The translations under genes were made by a program, and so were the position numbers. From Bradyrhizobium sp. 186 (lineage in GTDB: Bacteria > Pseudomonadota > Alphaproteobacteria > Rhizobiales > Xanthobacteraceae), in the NCBI RefSeq assembly GCF_023101685.1, contig NZ_CP082164.1, positions 4,898,001 through 4,962,000 of the forward strand: a DNA stretch of 64,000 nucleotides. Direction: 5' to 3'. Below the pieces are notes generated by a model, which was given only the letters and a program-made list of their open reading frames with translations, searched no databases and was not told the DNA's origin. The number at the start of each line of letters is the position of its first letter. The first letter of the stretch is position 1. Shown here one piece after another: positions 41,106 through 48,849 of the stretch.

Positions 41106-42625
41106 TTCTACTGCGTCACAAATTTCGGGCGTGGTCGCATTTTGCTTTGGCCGCAACACGGGCATCGCGGCAAGGTTCTGGCGATCGCGTTGGCCAAACG
41201 GATGCGCATGGTCGCGATTGAGTTCGGGATGTGACGTTCAGGCCGCAACGGCAGTACCTCTGGGTCGGTAACCTGCGGGAAGGGCAAGTTGCGGGAAGAT
41301 CGGGGCGTGACGAGGTCCTGAGGGGGGAATCGTCTCCCTTTCGGAGATCAGGAATCCGTAAGCTGCGATGCAGAGCGTTGCGTGATGATGGAAGCCACGC
41401 CATCCCCGACCTTCAAAATGCCCGAGGCCGACTTCTTGCTTGAGCTCCTGATAGTCGCGCTCAATGCGCCAACGCAGCTTGGCGAAGTAGACCAGACGGT
41501 GAAAGGCGATATCGGCGGGAAGCGTCGACAAAAAGTATTTGGTCGGCTCGGTCTCGTCCTTGGGCCACTCGATCAAGAGCCATTCTTGCGGGCACGGCTC
41601 GTGGCGCCTTTCGTCACGCCGCGCGGCACGCACCCGCACCCGCGCAAAGCGCGAAGACATGGTTTCCGCCGAACCTTCTCGCCATTCGATGGTGCGCCAG
41701 GCGCGCTTGGGCAGGCCGAGTGCAAGGTCTTTGACTGAGACCGGCCAATGCTTGGCGTCGCGCTGCAGGCGCTTTGGTGGCCGTCCGCGGCCCGACCAAG
41801 TCTTCGGCGGCAGCGGTCCCGTCCCGTCTGCCCACACCGTCGTATTCGACAGAATGCCCGCGACGTAAGCCAGCCCCAGGGCCGTGATGTCGGCGCGCAG
41901 ATTGCTGTTATTGCCATAGCCGGCATCCAGCAGCGCCGCGCCACGCGGCAGACCAGCCGCGCAGGCCCAGTGCAGTTGCTCCAGCGCGATCTCATGCTTG
42001 GTCTTGAAGCCAATATCTTCAGGAACCCCCACCTTGCGCAGACGATCGCTATCCTCCGCCCATTCCTGCGGCAGATACAGCCGGTACGCCACCGGCAGGC
42101 TCGCATGTTCGTTGGCAATCGACAGCGACACCGCGACCTGGCAGTTGTCCTCCTTACCAAGTTGACCGCAATATTGCCGCGCAACACCGACCGACTGCCG
42201 CCCCTTCTTCGGCAGTCCAGTATCGTCGATAATCCACGCTTCGATCGGGCCGTGACGCTCGATCTCGGGCAAGACCTTCTCGCGCACCTTGGCCAAGACG
42301 CGTTCGTCGGACCAACGTCCCTCGCCGACAAAATGCAGAAGCGATTGATGCTGGGCGGCCACCCGCGCCGGTGCCGTGACCGCTGCGATCGGTTCGACGC
42401 TCTTGCGCTCGCCTCGCAGCATCAGCCCGGTGCAATAATCGCGAAGCGGCTGCTCTCGGTCTTTGTGCCCGATCACGCTCGCAAGCCCCTCGACATAGGC
42501 GGCAAATCGCGATTCACTGCTCTTAAACCTTCGGCGATCCATCCTCAGCCCCTACCGCTGGCCTGAATCCCGCCCACTACCTGATTCCTGAATCCCAGGT
42601 ACTGCGACTTTCTGACCCAGTAGAA
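41106..42625 (-). mobile_element. IS701-family insertion sequence, apparently complete
   Basis: A 1520-bp element with terminal inverted repeats TTCTACTGCGTCACAAA (left) and, from the other end, TTCTACTGGGTCAGAAA (15 of 17 match). It is flanked by CTAG at 41102-41105 and 42626-42629, fitting the 4-bp YTAR duplication known for IS701. It carries one intact transposase gene on the minus strand. Confidence 0.9.
41238..42542 (-). CDS. IS701-family transposase
   Basis: A 434-residue DDE transposase. The catalytic acids are in WIIDDTGLPKKGRQSVGVAR (first Asp), ALLDAGYGNN (second Asp) and RIERDYQELKQEVGLGHFEG (Glu), followed by RGWRGFHHHATLC, the family's conserved C-terminal part. Frame and length are intact, so the element may be active. 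It lies inside 41106-42625. Confidence 0.93.
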   Translation of the reverse strand: MDRRRFKSSESRFAAYVEGLASVIGHKDREQPLRDYCTGLMLRGERKSVEPIAAVTAPARVAAQHQSLLHFVGEGRWSDERVLAKVREKVLPEIERHGPIEAWIIDDTGLPKKGRQSVGVARQYCGQLGKEDNCQVAVSLSIANEHASLPVAYRLYLPQEWAEDSDRLRKVGVPEDIGFKTKHEIALEQLHWACAAGLPRGAALLDAGYGNNSNLRADITALGLAYVAGILSNTTVWADGTGPLPPKTWSGRGRPPKRLQRDAKHWPVSVKDLALGLPKRAWRTIEWREGSAETMSSRFARVRVRAARRDERRHEPCPQEWLLIEWPKDETEPTKYFLSTLPADIAFHRLVYFAKLRWRIERDYQELKQEVGLGHFEGRGWRGFHHHATLCIAAYGFLISERETIPPSGPRHAPIFPQLALPAGYRPRGTAVAA

Positions 42626-42856
42626 CTAGAAGCTCGCGCCTGACGCCATCAGCACTGCACCGGCGGCCATCAGAACAATTCCCGGCCAGTTCGATGCGAT
42701 CCCAAGAAATCCCAGGCCCCGGCGAGGCGGTTCCAGCGTGTCGCGAACCTGTCGAGAGGAATCCGGACCGCTAAGGGGGCCCCGCCAAATAGTGGCGCGC
42801 GCCATGTACAGGAATCCGCCAAAGATGAGCACCGCGCCAAGTCCCGTCAGGAACAT
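42626..42856 (-). CDS. Small membrane protein abutting the IS701 element
   Basis: A 76-residue protein with two transmembrane helices (about 2-20, FLTGLGAVLIFGGFLYMA, and 52-72, NWPGIVLMAAGAVLMASGA). Its stop codon TAG (42628-42626) is part of the CTAG target duplication, so the insertion leaves the reading frame whole but removes its native downstream sequence. Function unknown. Confidence 0.65.
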   Translation of the reverse strand: MFLTGLGAVLIFGGFLYMARATIWRGPLSGPDSSRQVRDTLEPPRRGLGFLGIASNWPGIVLMAAGAVLMASGASF

Positions 42857-42947
42857 TTTCGCCTCTCAACTTGTCGCTGCCACCCCTAGCGGAGGCAGCA
42901 TATCTCAAAGCAATGGAGGTCGAATGGTTCCGCTACCTAAAGCGCCG

Positions 42948-43058
42948 CAGGATGGGTTGAGCCTTTGCGAAACCCGTCACTTTCGCCGCAGCAATTGATC
43001 GGTATCGCTTCCGCCTTCGCTCGTCGAGCTACGGCGGACGAGCCGCTCCACCCATCCC
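42948..43058. repeat. Dispersed repeat (family C), full copy
   Basis: CAGGATGGGTTGAGCC, TTGCGAAACCCGTCAC, GGTATCGCTTCCGCCTTCGC and GAGCTACGGCGGACGAGCCG in the same order as at 40866 and 47431, ending in CCACCCATCC, which is complementary to the start. Confidence 0.85.
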
Positions 43059-43136
43059 AGCAATTCACTTCGCTCCACCTATCTGACGCGCTAAATTATG
43101 ACGCCGGAGTTCAGTCTGGCTGCACAGGAGGATCCG

Positions 43137-43433
43137 ATGAAATCGCTTTTGCTGCTCACGGCGAGCGGCCCGCTGCTCATTCTCACGTCGCACGAGTCCT
43201 TAAACGATCAGACGCTCCTTGAGGTGCTCAGGCACAAAGGGATCGGCAAGTTCGTCGCGTTTGATGTTCCCTTGTCGCTCGCCAGAGAGCGCTACGGCGG
43301 GCATTTTCAATCGGTCGAGAGCAATCTCCACGAGACTGATGATCTGAGAATCCTCGACTTCAACGGCCAGCGGATATTTCAGCTGTTTCATTTCGATGAA
43401 CTCGGTTCGCCGATCCTGATAGAACAGCCGTGA
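43137..43433 (+). CDS. Small hypothetical protein
   Basis: A 98-residue soluble protein from ATG 43137, supported by AGGAGG at 43125-43130. It begins MKSLLLLTASGPLLILTSHE and includes VLRHKGIGKFVAFDVPLSLA and LRILDFNGQRIFQLFHFDEL, an alternating strand-helix pattern. No catalytic motif or named family is apparent. Confidence 0.65.
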   Translation: MKSLLLLTASGPLLILTSHESLNDQTLLEVLRHKGIGKFVAFDVPLSLARERYGGHFQSVESNLHETDDLRILDFNGQRIFQLFHFDELGSPILIEQP

Positions 43434-43638
43434 TCTGGTCTTGTCTTGCGGTGATGCCTTTCGATTTCATCCAGTGAGGTCGGGAGCCATGCGCTCTGCC
43501 CATCCCACGGGCTGACCGTTGGCCCATCCCTGCGGCGCTCGCTGGTGGGAATCCCGCACTCATTATGAACATTCGTTCAGGGGAACGGGCGCTGGGTTCA
43601 TTTCGTTGCATGGAGGGGCTTATTCGGAGGAGGACATC

Positions 43639-43956
43639 ATGAAGACAAAGATCATCGCGCTCTCTGTTGCTGCTGTCATGGCTACAGCACCTGCCGTATT
43701 TGCTCAGGGCGTATCGAGCAAGGCGCCAGGTCAGGAGATGCAGCAGACGGGTTCTAAGAAAGGCGAGCCGGGCGCTTCCAGCTACGCTCCCGGACATAAG
43801 ATGCACCACGCAAAGCACCACGCGAAGGCCTCGAAGAAGACCAGCCCCGGCGCGTCGAATTTCGCTCCAGGTCAAACCACCGGCACGAGCACCAAGTCAA
43901 CGACCGGTTCGAGCACGAAGTCAACGACCGGCTCGAGCTCAAAGTCAGGGTACTGA
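43639..43956 (+). CDS. Secreted low-complexity protein with internal repeats
   Basis: A 105-residue exported protein from ATG 43639, after GGAGGAGG. Signal peptide MKTKIIALSVAAVMATAPAVFAQ. Three degenerate units follow: SSKAPGQEMQ, ASSYAPGHKM and ASNFAPGQTT; then STKSTTGSSTKSTTGSSSKS. The APG-repeat family of secreted proteins occurs in Bradyrhizobium, function unknown. Its stop codon lies in the first copy of a 14-bp DNA tandem repeat. Confidence 0.75.
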   Translation: MKTKIIALSVAAVMATAPAVFAQGVSSKAPGQEMQQTGSKKGEPGASSYAPGHKMHHAKHHAKASKKTSPGASNFAPGQTTGTSTKSTTGSSTKSTTGSSSKSGY

Positions 43957-44012
43957 AGTCCAAGTACTGAGGTCCAAGTACTGAGGTCCAAGTACTGAGG
44001 TCCAGGTACTGA
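43951..44012. repeat. 14-bp tandem repeat, four copies
   Basis: Unit TACTGAGGTCCAAG (with small variants) repeats at 43951, 43965, 43979 and 43993, plus a partial TACTGA. The first unit contains the TGA stop of the preceding gene. Suitable for copy-number variation by slippage. Confidence 0.9.
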
Positions 44013-44033
44013 CGGACACAACAGCACGTGGAA

Positions 44034-44119
44034 CGTAGGATGGATTGAGCCCCTCGCGAAACCCGTCACTTCCGCTGATACTTTGGCGATGGGTATCGCT
44101 GCGTTCAGCTCACCCTACG
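44034..44119. repeat. Dispersed repeat (family C), shortened copy
   Basis: CGTAGGATGGATTGAGCCCC, TCGCGAAACCCGTCACTTCC, GGCGATGGGTATCGCTGCG and a terminal CACCCTACG that complements the start. It lacks part of the right half. Confidence 0.75.
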
Positions 44120-44378
44120 GGCTGCGTTCGCTATCGCATCAGCATCTCGCCCGACGCCGAGTGCCGAGGAGGTCGACGCGGCGTAGCGGCGGTCGGGTGC
44201 TTTGATGCTGGCATCGCCGCCCTCGAGAGGCTGCGTCCAACAAAAATATCGAAAACAACCCCATGCAAAGTAGAAATCACTCAGGAATTTCGATTTCGGT
44301 GATACCGAAGAACGTTGACCCGTCGGGCAAAACAGGGGCATCATGGCATGGTGGGTAGTTGCCACGGCTAAGAGCTTG
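44120..44378. other. Intergenic DNA, no gene recognised
   Basis: No frame has a signal peptide, ribosome site or domain. The 44280-44350 part has the look of dispersed Bradyrhizobium intergenic sequence (CCCGTCGGGCAAAACAGGGG) but occurs only once in this window. Confidence 0.4.
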
Positions 44379-44497
44379 TAGCCCGGATGGAGCCAACGGG
44401 TCGGCGCGTAGCGCCGCCCGACGACAGGCTTCGCGCAATCCGGGACCTAATGTGCGGCACAATCCCGGATTTCGCTTCGCTCCATCCGGGCTACGCT
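44379..44497. repeat. Palindromic dispersed repeat (family A), long copy
   Basis: Outer arms TAGCCCGGATGGAGCCAACG and CTTCGCTCCATCCGGGCTAC match the copies at 11226 and 34020, with a longer centre containing GGCGCGTAGCGCCG. Confidence 0.85.
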
Positions 44498-44519
44498 CGC
44501 TCATGGGGGAGGAATCGCC

Positions 44520-44810
44520 ATGAGGGTCCTTACCGCGATACTCGCCCTGCTTCTTTCAAGTCCGGCCGCCGCCGAGGACTGCCAGACATGCTCAATGGCC
44601 GACGCCTGCATGAAGGAGTACGTCAAGGCGACGTCGGAGGCCCAAAGGGCCACCAAGCAAGCCATCCGGGATTGGAAGCAGAATCTGGACCGAAAGGCCT
44701 CCGCAGAATTGTCCAGCAGGGGCGTACTCGCATTGCAGGACGCTATGGAGGCGCAGGTTCGTTCGGAGCTGGAGCGGCTGAAGGGTACGCATACGACGAA
44801 GACCGCCTGA
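44520..44810 (+). CDS. Secreted hypothetical protein with IS66-altered C-terminus
   Basis: A 96-residue exported protein after GGGGGAGG. Signal peptide MRVLTAILALLLSSPAAAE, then DCQTCSMADACMKEYVKATS, with three cysteines, and a long charged helix. The IS66 element enters at 44785 within the codon after ERLK. The last eight residues (GTHTTKTA) are encoded by the IS end. The native ending is visible on the far side: after the 8-bp duplication the frame continues as ECLAKIR and stops at 47394-47396. The protein is therefore only slightly changed and may still work. Confidence 0.75.
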   Translation: MRVLTAILALLLSSPAAAEDCQTCSMADACMKEYVKATSEAQRATKQAIRDWKQNLDRKASAELSSRGVLALQDAMEAQVRSELERLKGTHTTKTA

Positions 44811-44861
44811 TTGACGCATGCGCGCGGGCACGGCGAGCTCTATGATGGCGTTGCGAGAAGG

Positions 44862-46514
44862 TCAGGCAGCCTGCTGATCGGCGGGCTTGTCGGCTTGGCG
44901 CAGGAGCTTCCATTCCCAGGGCAGCAGTTCGTGCAGGTGCGAAGCGGGAAGATCGGCGATACGGGCGAGGACGTCGGCGAGCCAGGCCTTGGGATCGACG
45001 TCGTTGAGGCGACAGGTCGTGATCATCGTCAGCATGATGGCGGCACGGTCGGCGCCACGCTGGCTGCCGGCGAAGGTCCAGTTGCGCCTTCCCAATGCGA
45101 TGCCTCTCAATGCGCGCTCAGCACAATTGTTGGTCAAGCAGATCCTGCCATCGTCGAGGAAGCGGGCGAAGTCGTCCCAGCGCCTGAGCATGTAGTTGAT
45201 CGGTTTCAGGACCTCGGAAGAGCGCGAGAGGTTTTCGCGCTCACGCAGCAACCAGACGTGCATGTCCTCGAGAAGCGGCTTGCTCTTTTCCTGGCGCACG
45301 GCGCGCCGCTCGTCGGCGCCGCGGCCGTTGATGGCGCGCTCGATCTCGAACAACGCATCGAGGCGTCTGACCGCCTCCAGCGCGATCGGAGAGACCGGTT
45401 TGCCCTTCTTACCTTCCCGAGCATTTTTCTCGATGTCAGCCAGCTCGAAGAAGCCCCGCCGCGCATGGGCAAAGCAAAACGCCGGCGTAATCGGCAGCAC
45501 CTTCTTCCGCGGGTCGAACAGCGGCTCGAAGCCGTTGTAGCAATCGGCTTGCAGGATACCGGCGAAGGCGGCCAGATGCTTCTGGGGATGCTCGCCTCGT
45601 CGGTCGCTCGAGGCGTAATAGACCGCCGCCGGCGGCGCAGGCCCGGCGAAGGGCCGGTCATCCCGCACATAAGTCCAGATCCGCCCGGTCGTGCACTTGC
45701 CCTTCGCCAGGACACGGATGGTGGTGTCATCGCCATGAAGGCGCTCGGCCGCGAGCACATGGCGTTCGATCAAGTGGAAGAGCGGCATGACGGCGAAGGT
45801 CACGTGGCCGACCTGGTCGGCCAGCGTCGACAACGGCAGGTCGATCCCCTCGCACTTGAAGCGCGCACTCTGGCGGTTGAGCGGGATATGCATGCCGAAC
45901 TTGTCGAACACGATCGTCGCCAGCAATTGTGGGCCGATGAAGCCGCGCGGCGTGGCATGGAACGGCGCGGGCGGCTGGCTGATCTTCTCGCAATCGCGGC
46001 AGGTGAACTTCTCGCGTACCGTCTCGATCAGCTTGAAGCGGCGCGGGATCTCCTCCAGCGTCTTGGTCACATCCTCACCGATCTTCGCCAGCCGCGATCC
46101 ACCGCAGCAGGCGCAGGTCGTTGGAGCCTCAATGACGACGCGCTCGCGTTCGATGTCATCCGGCCATGGCTTGCGCACCGGCCGCTTGCGCATGAAGGGG
46201 CGGACGTTCTGCGTCTTCGCCGCTGCGGCCTGCGCGGCAAGCTCATCCTCGCTCGCCGTGGTGACGAGTTCTTCGAGCTCCAACTCCAGCTGCTCGAGCA
46301 GCCGTGCCGTGCGCTCGGAGCGCTGCCCGTACAGTTCGCGTTTGAGCTTCTCGATCCGCAGCTCGAGATGCGCGATCAGCGCCTCGTTGTCCGACAGCTC
46401 CGCCCGCGCACTGGCAGCCACCGCCTCGGCTCGCAGCCGCGCCTCACGCTCGGCCCGCAGCGCCGCCAGGGCACTCACAAGGTCCGATGGAAGATCGTCT
46501 GGCTTCGATATCAT
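44862..46514 (-). CDS. tnpC: IS66-family transposase TnpC
   Basis: A 550-residue IS66 transposase. An N-terminal leucine-rich coiled coil (LIAHLELRIEKLKRELYGQR, about 48-67) is followed by a zinc-finger region CACCGGSRL and TCRDCEKI. The DDE core includes ERLHGDDTTIRVLAKGKCTT (Asp), LQADCYNGFEPL (Asp) and GRICLTNNCAERALRGIALG (Glu), then RNWTFAGSQRGADRAA. Complete, typical length. Confidence 0.95.
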   Translation of the reverse strand: MISKPDDLPSDLVSALAALRAEREARLRAEAVAASARAELSDNEALIAHLELRIEKLKRELYGQRSERTARLLEQLELELEELVTTASEDELAAQAAAAKTQNVRPFMRKRPVRKPWPDDIERERVVIEAPTTCACCGGSRLAKIGEDVTKTLEEIPRRFKLIETVREKFTCRDCEKISQPPAPFHATPRGFIGPQLLATIVFDKFGMHIPLNRQSARFKCEGIDLPLSTLADQVGHVTFAVMPLFHLIERHVLAAERLHGDDTTIRVLAKGKCTTGRIWTYVRDDRPFAGPAPPAAVYYASSDRRGEHPQKHLAAFAGILQADCYNGFEPLFDPRKKVLPITPAFCFAHARRGFFELADIEKNAREGKKGKPVSPIALEAVRRLDALFEIERAINGRGADERRAVRQEKSKPLLEDMHVWLLRERENLSRSSEVLKPINYMLRRWDDFARFLDDGRICLTNNCAERALRGIALGRRNWTFAGSQRGADRAAIMLTMITTCRLNDVDPKAWLADVLARIADLPASHLHELLPWEWKLLRQADKPADQQAA

Positions 46515-46561
46515 GAAGCCATTGAATCAGATCAAGCAGCAGATTCAAACCGTAAAAGCGG

Positions 46562-46909
46562 CTATCCGACCCGCGTCGGACGCTGGGTTTCTTGAGGGTT
46601 GCGCCAATCGATCCCGGACAACAGATAGCTCAACTGCGCCGGAGAGATCGTTACCGATTCACCGGCAACCGATGGCCAGATAAACCTTCCTCTCTCGAGT
46701 CTTTTGGTAAACAGGCATGCTCCCTGGCCATCGTGCCAAATGACCTTCAAAAGATCGCCGCGTTTGCCCCTGAAGCAGAAAAGACCGCCGCCCATGGCGT
46801 CGCGCTTGAGCACTTCCTGCACGCGCAGAGCCAGGCTCGGAAAGCCGCACCGCATGTCGGTATGGCCCGTCGCCAGCCACACTCGCACGCCCGTCGGGAT
46901 CGGGATCAC
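46562..46909 (-). CDS. tnpB: IS66 accessory protein TnpB
   Basis: A 115-residue IS66 Orf2-like protein from GTG 46909 (initiator then IPIPTGVRVWLATGHTDMRC). The signature GFPSLALRVQEVL and FCFRGKRGDLLKVIWHDGQG with LFTKRLERGRFIWP is clear. The GTG overlaps the tnpA stop by 4 bases, so translation is coupled. TnpB is needed with TnpA for efficient IS66 transposition. Confidence 0.93.
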   Translation of the reverse strand: MIPIPTGVRVWLATGHTDMRCGFPSLALRVQEVLKRDAMGGGLFCFRGKRGDLLKVIWHDGQGACLFTKRLERGRFIWPSVAGESVTISPAQLSYLLSGIDWRNPQETQRPTRVG

Positions 46910-47307
46910 GGTAGTGTCTCCAGCCCTCGCATGATCCGTAGCAAAACCGCGACATCGACGTTGCGATCCACGATCACGCGTCGGCCATTCGCGGTCACGA
47001 CTTCCAGAGTGCCAGTCGCCGCCGGTGCCGCACGCTCCGTCGTCGACTGGACCTCCGACACAATCCGGGCCGGCACAAATCCACCGACCTGACAGCCGCC
47101 AAGCTGTCCTTCGCGATAGGCCTTGCGCCACGAAAACAGAAGCTGTTTCGAAAGCCCATGATGCCGTGCTGTCGCCGACACCAGCCGCGGACCCGAACAA
47201 CTTTCCTCGACAATCCGCAGCTTCTCCGCAGCCGACCAGCGCCGACGCCGACCAGTCTCCACAATTTCAAGGCGACTCACTTGGCGACTATCAGTAAGGA
47301 TATCCAT
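46906..47307 (-). CDS. tnpA: IS66 accessory protein TnpA
   Basis: A 133-residue protein with an N-terminal helix-turn-helix: RRRRWSAAEKLRIVEESCSG, PRLVSATARHHGLSKQLLFS, WRKAYREGQLGG, typical of IS66 Orf1/IS3-type DNA-binding subunits. The C-terminal part ends RIMRGLETLP. First gene of the element, 58 bases from its right end. Confidence 0.92.
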   Translation of the reverse strand: MDILTDSRQVSRLEIVETGRRRRWSAAEKLRIVEESCSGPRLVSATARHHGLSKQLLFSWRKAYREGQLGGCQVGGFVPARIVSEVQSTTERAAPAATGTLEVVTANGRRVIVDRNVDVAVLLRIMRGLETLP

Positions 47308-47365
47308 ACCGACAGTCAGCTACAGACCGGATGAACTCGCAAGACGGCCGTCCTCGGACGAGTAC

Positions 47366-47396
47366 GCTGAAGGAGTGCTTGGCGAAGATCAGGTAG
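47366..47396 (+). pseudogene. Severed 3' end of the secreted-protein gene at 44520
   Basis: Right of the IS66 element, the duplicated GCTGAAGG continues the frame of 44520-44784 as LKECLAKIR, then TAG (47394-47396). Joining 44784 to 47374 restores a 95-residue protein. Direct evidence for the insertion event. Confidence 0.8.
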
Positions 47397-47778
47397 GGCA
47401 CAAGCACGCGGCGGAAAGCACGTTAATACAAGGATGGGTTGAGCCCTTTGCGAAACGCGTCATCTTCGCGGCTGGCAATTGATGGGTATCGCTTCCGCCT
47501 TCGCTCGTCGAGCTACGGCGGACAAGTCGCTCCATCCATCCTGCGATCTATCGGAGGGTCAACAGGCGGGCGCTCCAAACCACGGCGGTGCGGCGGCTGG
47601 GAGCATTACGCTCGCTGCGCCGGCCTTCGCACCCCAAATCCGTTTCGGGTCGCAGGCCGGTTTGCTGCGGGCGGCCGCGGTCCGGCAGAGCCAACAGCGG
47701 TCATTCAAGCAAGTCGAGAGCGAATTGGCTTGCGTTGCCTTGCGTCCTTTAGCAATCTTTTGAAAAGGAGGCCGACGC
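47397..47778. other. Intergenic region with one family C repeat
   Basis: No gene found. A complete family C repeat occupies 47431-47544. The remainder (47545-47778) looks non-coding and contains the ribosome site AAAAGGAGG of the next gene at its end. Confidence 0.5.
47431..47544. repeat. Dispersed repeat (family C), full copy
   Basis: AGGATGGGTTGAGCCC, TTTGCGAAACGCGTCATC, GATGGGTATCGCTTCCGCC, GAGCTACGGCGGACAAGTCG, CTCCATCCATCCT, in the same order as the other full copies. Confidence 0.85.
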
Positions 47779-48060
47779 ATGAAGACAATAACCGTCGCGT
47801 GTGCTCTCGGAATGGCCCTGGTGCTGTGTAACCTTGGGATATCAGGTGCCGAAGCCCGGGCGCGGAAGGCCCAAGTCGTTCGTGAACCCCAGCAGAGGCT
47901 TATTGTCACGGCGCCCGTGCTCAGGCCAACGCCGTGGGATTACTATATTGTTCCACGCTATCGTTATCGCCCTGAAGACGACCGGGTCGATCCCTACGGC
48001 CCGCCTTTGGTGTCCTCGTGGGTCCGCTATGAGGGCTGGCGGTGGCCGTATTGGTGGTGA
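47779..48060 (+). CDS. Small secreted Tyr/Trp/Pro-rich protein
   Basis: A 93-residue exported protein with AAGGAGG immediately upstream. Signal peptide MKTITVACALGMALVLCNLGISGAEA. The mature part is short and aromatic: TPWDYYIVPRYRYRPEDDRV and SWVRYEGWRWPYWW at the end. Similar aromatic-tailed secreted proteins are frequent in Bradyrhizobium; function unknown, possibly envelope-associated. Confidence 0.75.
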   Translation: MKTITVACALGMALVLCNLGISGAEARARKAQVVREPQQRLIVTAPVLRPTPWDYYIVPRYRYRPEDDRVDPYGPPLVSSWVRYEGWRWPYWW

Positions 48061-48120
48061 CTATCGATCACATTCTGGGGCATGTGGTGATCGGCCACCG
48101 ACGGGCGCGGAACTGATTAG

Positions 48121-48417
48121 CGCGTAGGGTGGGTTAGCCGAAGGAGGCTGGGCAAGTATTCATTGCGGCGGCCGCGTCGTAGAACATCGTTCTTATCGCG
48201 TGGGCCCAAGGCGACTTTGATGGAATTTCCTGACTGCCTCCTCGTACAACAACGGATAATTTTCTACAGCATTGAAGATGCATTGGATACTTGCCCAGCC
48301 TCGAAGGCGTAACCCACCACTGTTTGTCGACGAGGAAGCGAAAGAGGTGGGTTTACGCCGGCGGACTGCGCTTCGCGCAGCCGCAGGCTAACTAACCCAC
48401 TCTACGCGCTAATTGCC
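48121..48417. repeat. Palindromic GGTGGGTTA-type repeat, interrupted by a MITE-like element
   Basis: GTAGGGTGGGTTAGCCGAAG at the left pairs with CTTCGAAGGCGTAACCCACC-like sequence after the insertion, and a second palindrome runs from AGGTGGGTTTACGCC to GCTAACTAACCCACTCTACG. Without 48145-48307 the left part reads as one continuous hairpin unit. Confidence 0.75.
48145..48301. mobile_element. 157-bp MITE-like element with terminal inverted repeats
   Basis: Ends AGGCTGGGCAAGTAT and ATACTTGCCCAGCCT are perfect 15-bp inverses, with similarity continuing to about 23 bp (three mismatches or fewer). It is flanked by direct repeats CGAAGG at 48139-48144 and 48302-48307. It encodes no protein. This is the structure of a miniature non-autonomous transposon; the autonomous parent is not in the window. 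Confidence 0.75.
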
Positions 48418-48698
48418 GCCATCCGCCGCAAGCCGCAGAAACTGCCGCTTCATCGCGTTGACCCCCGAGATATAGCTTGCGACGAGGTGATCGCCGCACC
48501 GCTCGCCGGCCATCATCTGAAAGTGGCGGCGTGCGTAGGCTGTGGCGGGACCTGCGCCGCAGAGATGGATGAAGGCGGCCAGATCCTGCTTCTGCTGCGC
48601 GCTTGCCTTCACATCGCCCGCGCGGGTGAGAACATCAGCCACATTGCGGTCCAGATACACGGATGCCAGCTCGATGGCGTGGCTCGGGATCGCGCGGC
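48403..48698 (-). pseudogene. Duplicated 3' fragment of a lytic transglycosylase gene
   Basis: 296 bp corresponding without gaps to 49781-50076, with about a dozen mismatches. It encodes the last 83 residues or so of the transglycosylase (YLDRNVADVLTRAGDVKASA to the stop), without catalytic glutamate, promoter or signal. A segmental duplication relic; the intact copy is at 49787. Confidence 0.9.
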
Positions 48699-48709
48699 CC
48701 CCCTATAAG

Positions 48710-48734
48710 TTGAGTGCACTGTCACCGTAATTCC
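48710..48734. repeat. IS21-like end motif, copy 1
   Basis: GCACTGTCACCGTAATTCC preceded by TTGAGT. It matches the copy ending at 49741 with one mismatch in 25 and lies at the right edge of the duplicated transglycosylase fragment. Confidence 0.45.
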
Positions 48735-48849
48735 GCGACATCCGGGAAATGGTCGAGCGGGCAGCCCCGGATATCGCAGCGCTCATCGGGGCTACGCTCG
48801 CTGGCTCATGTGTCTTCCGGCCCCGGAGCGTCGGAATACGCAGCTGTCG

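Larger units (their letters stand above)
44785..47365 (-). mobile_element. IS66-family insertion sequence, apparently complete
   Basis: A 2581-bp element. The ends are related inverted repeats: left GTACGCATACGACGAAGACC; right, read inward, GTACTCGTCCGAGGACGGCC (about 16 of 23 match). Exact 8-bp target duplications GCTGAAGG lie at 44777-44784 and 47366-47373, as IS66 elements make. Contents: tnpA, tnpB, tnpC in order on the minus strand, all intact. Confidence 0.93.

Noticed and set aside
44280..44350. A short leftward gene near CCCGTCGGGCAAAACAGG
   Set aside because: No ribosome site, domain or signal; it looks like dispersed intergenic sequence.
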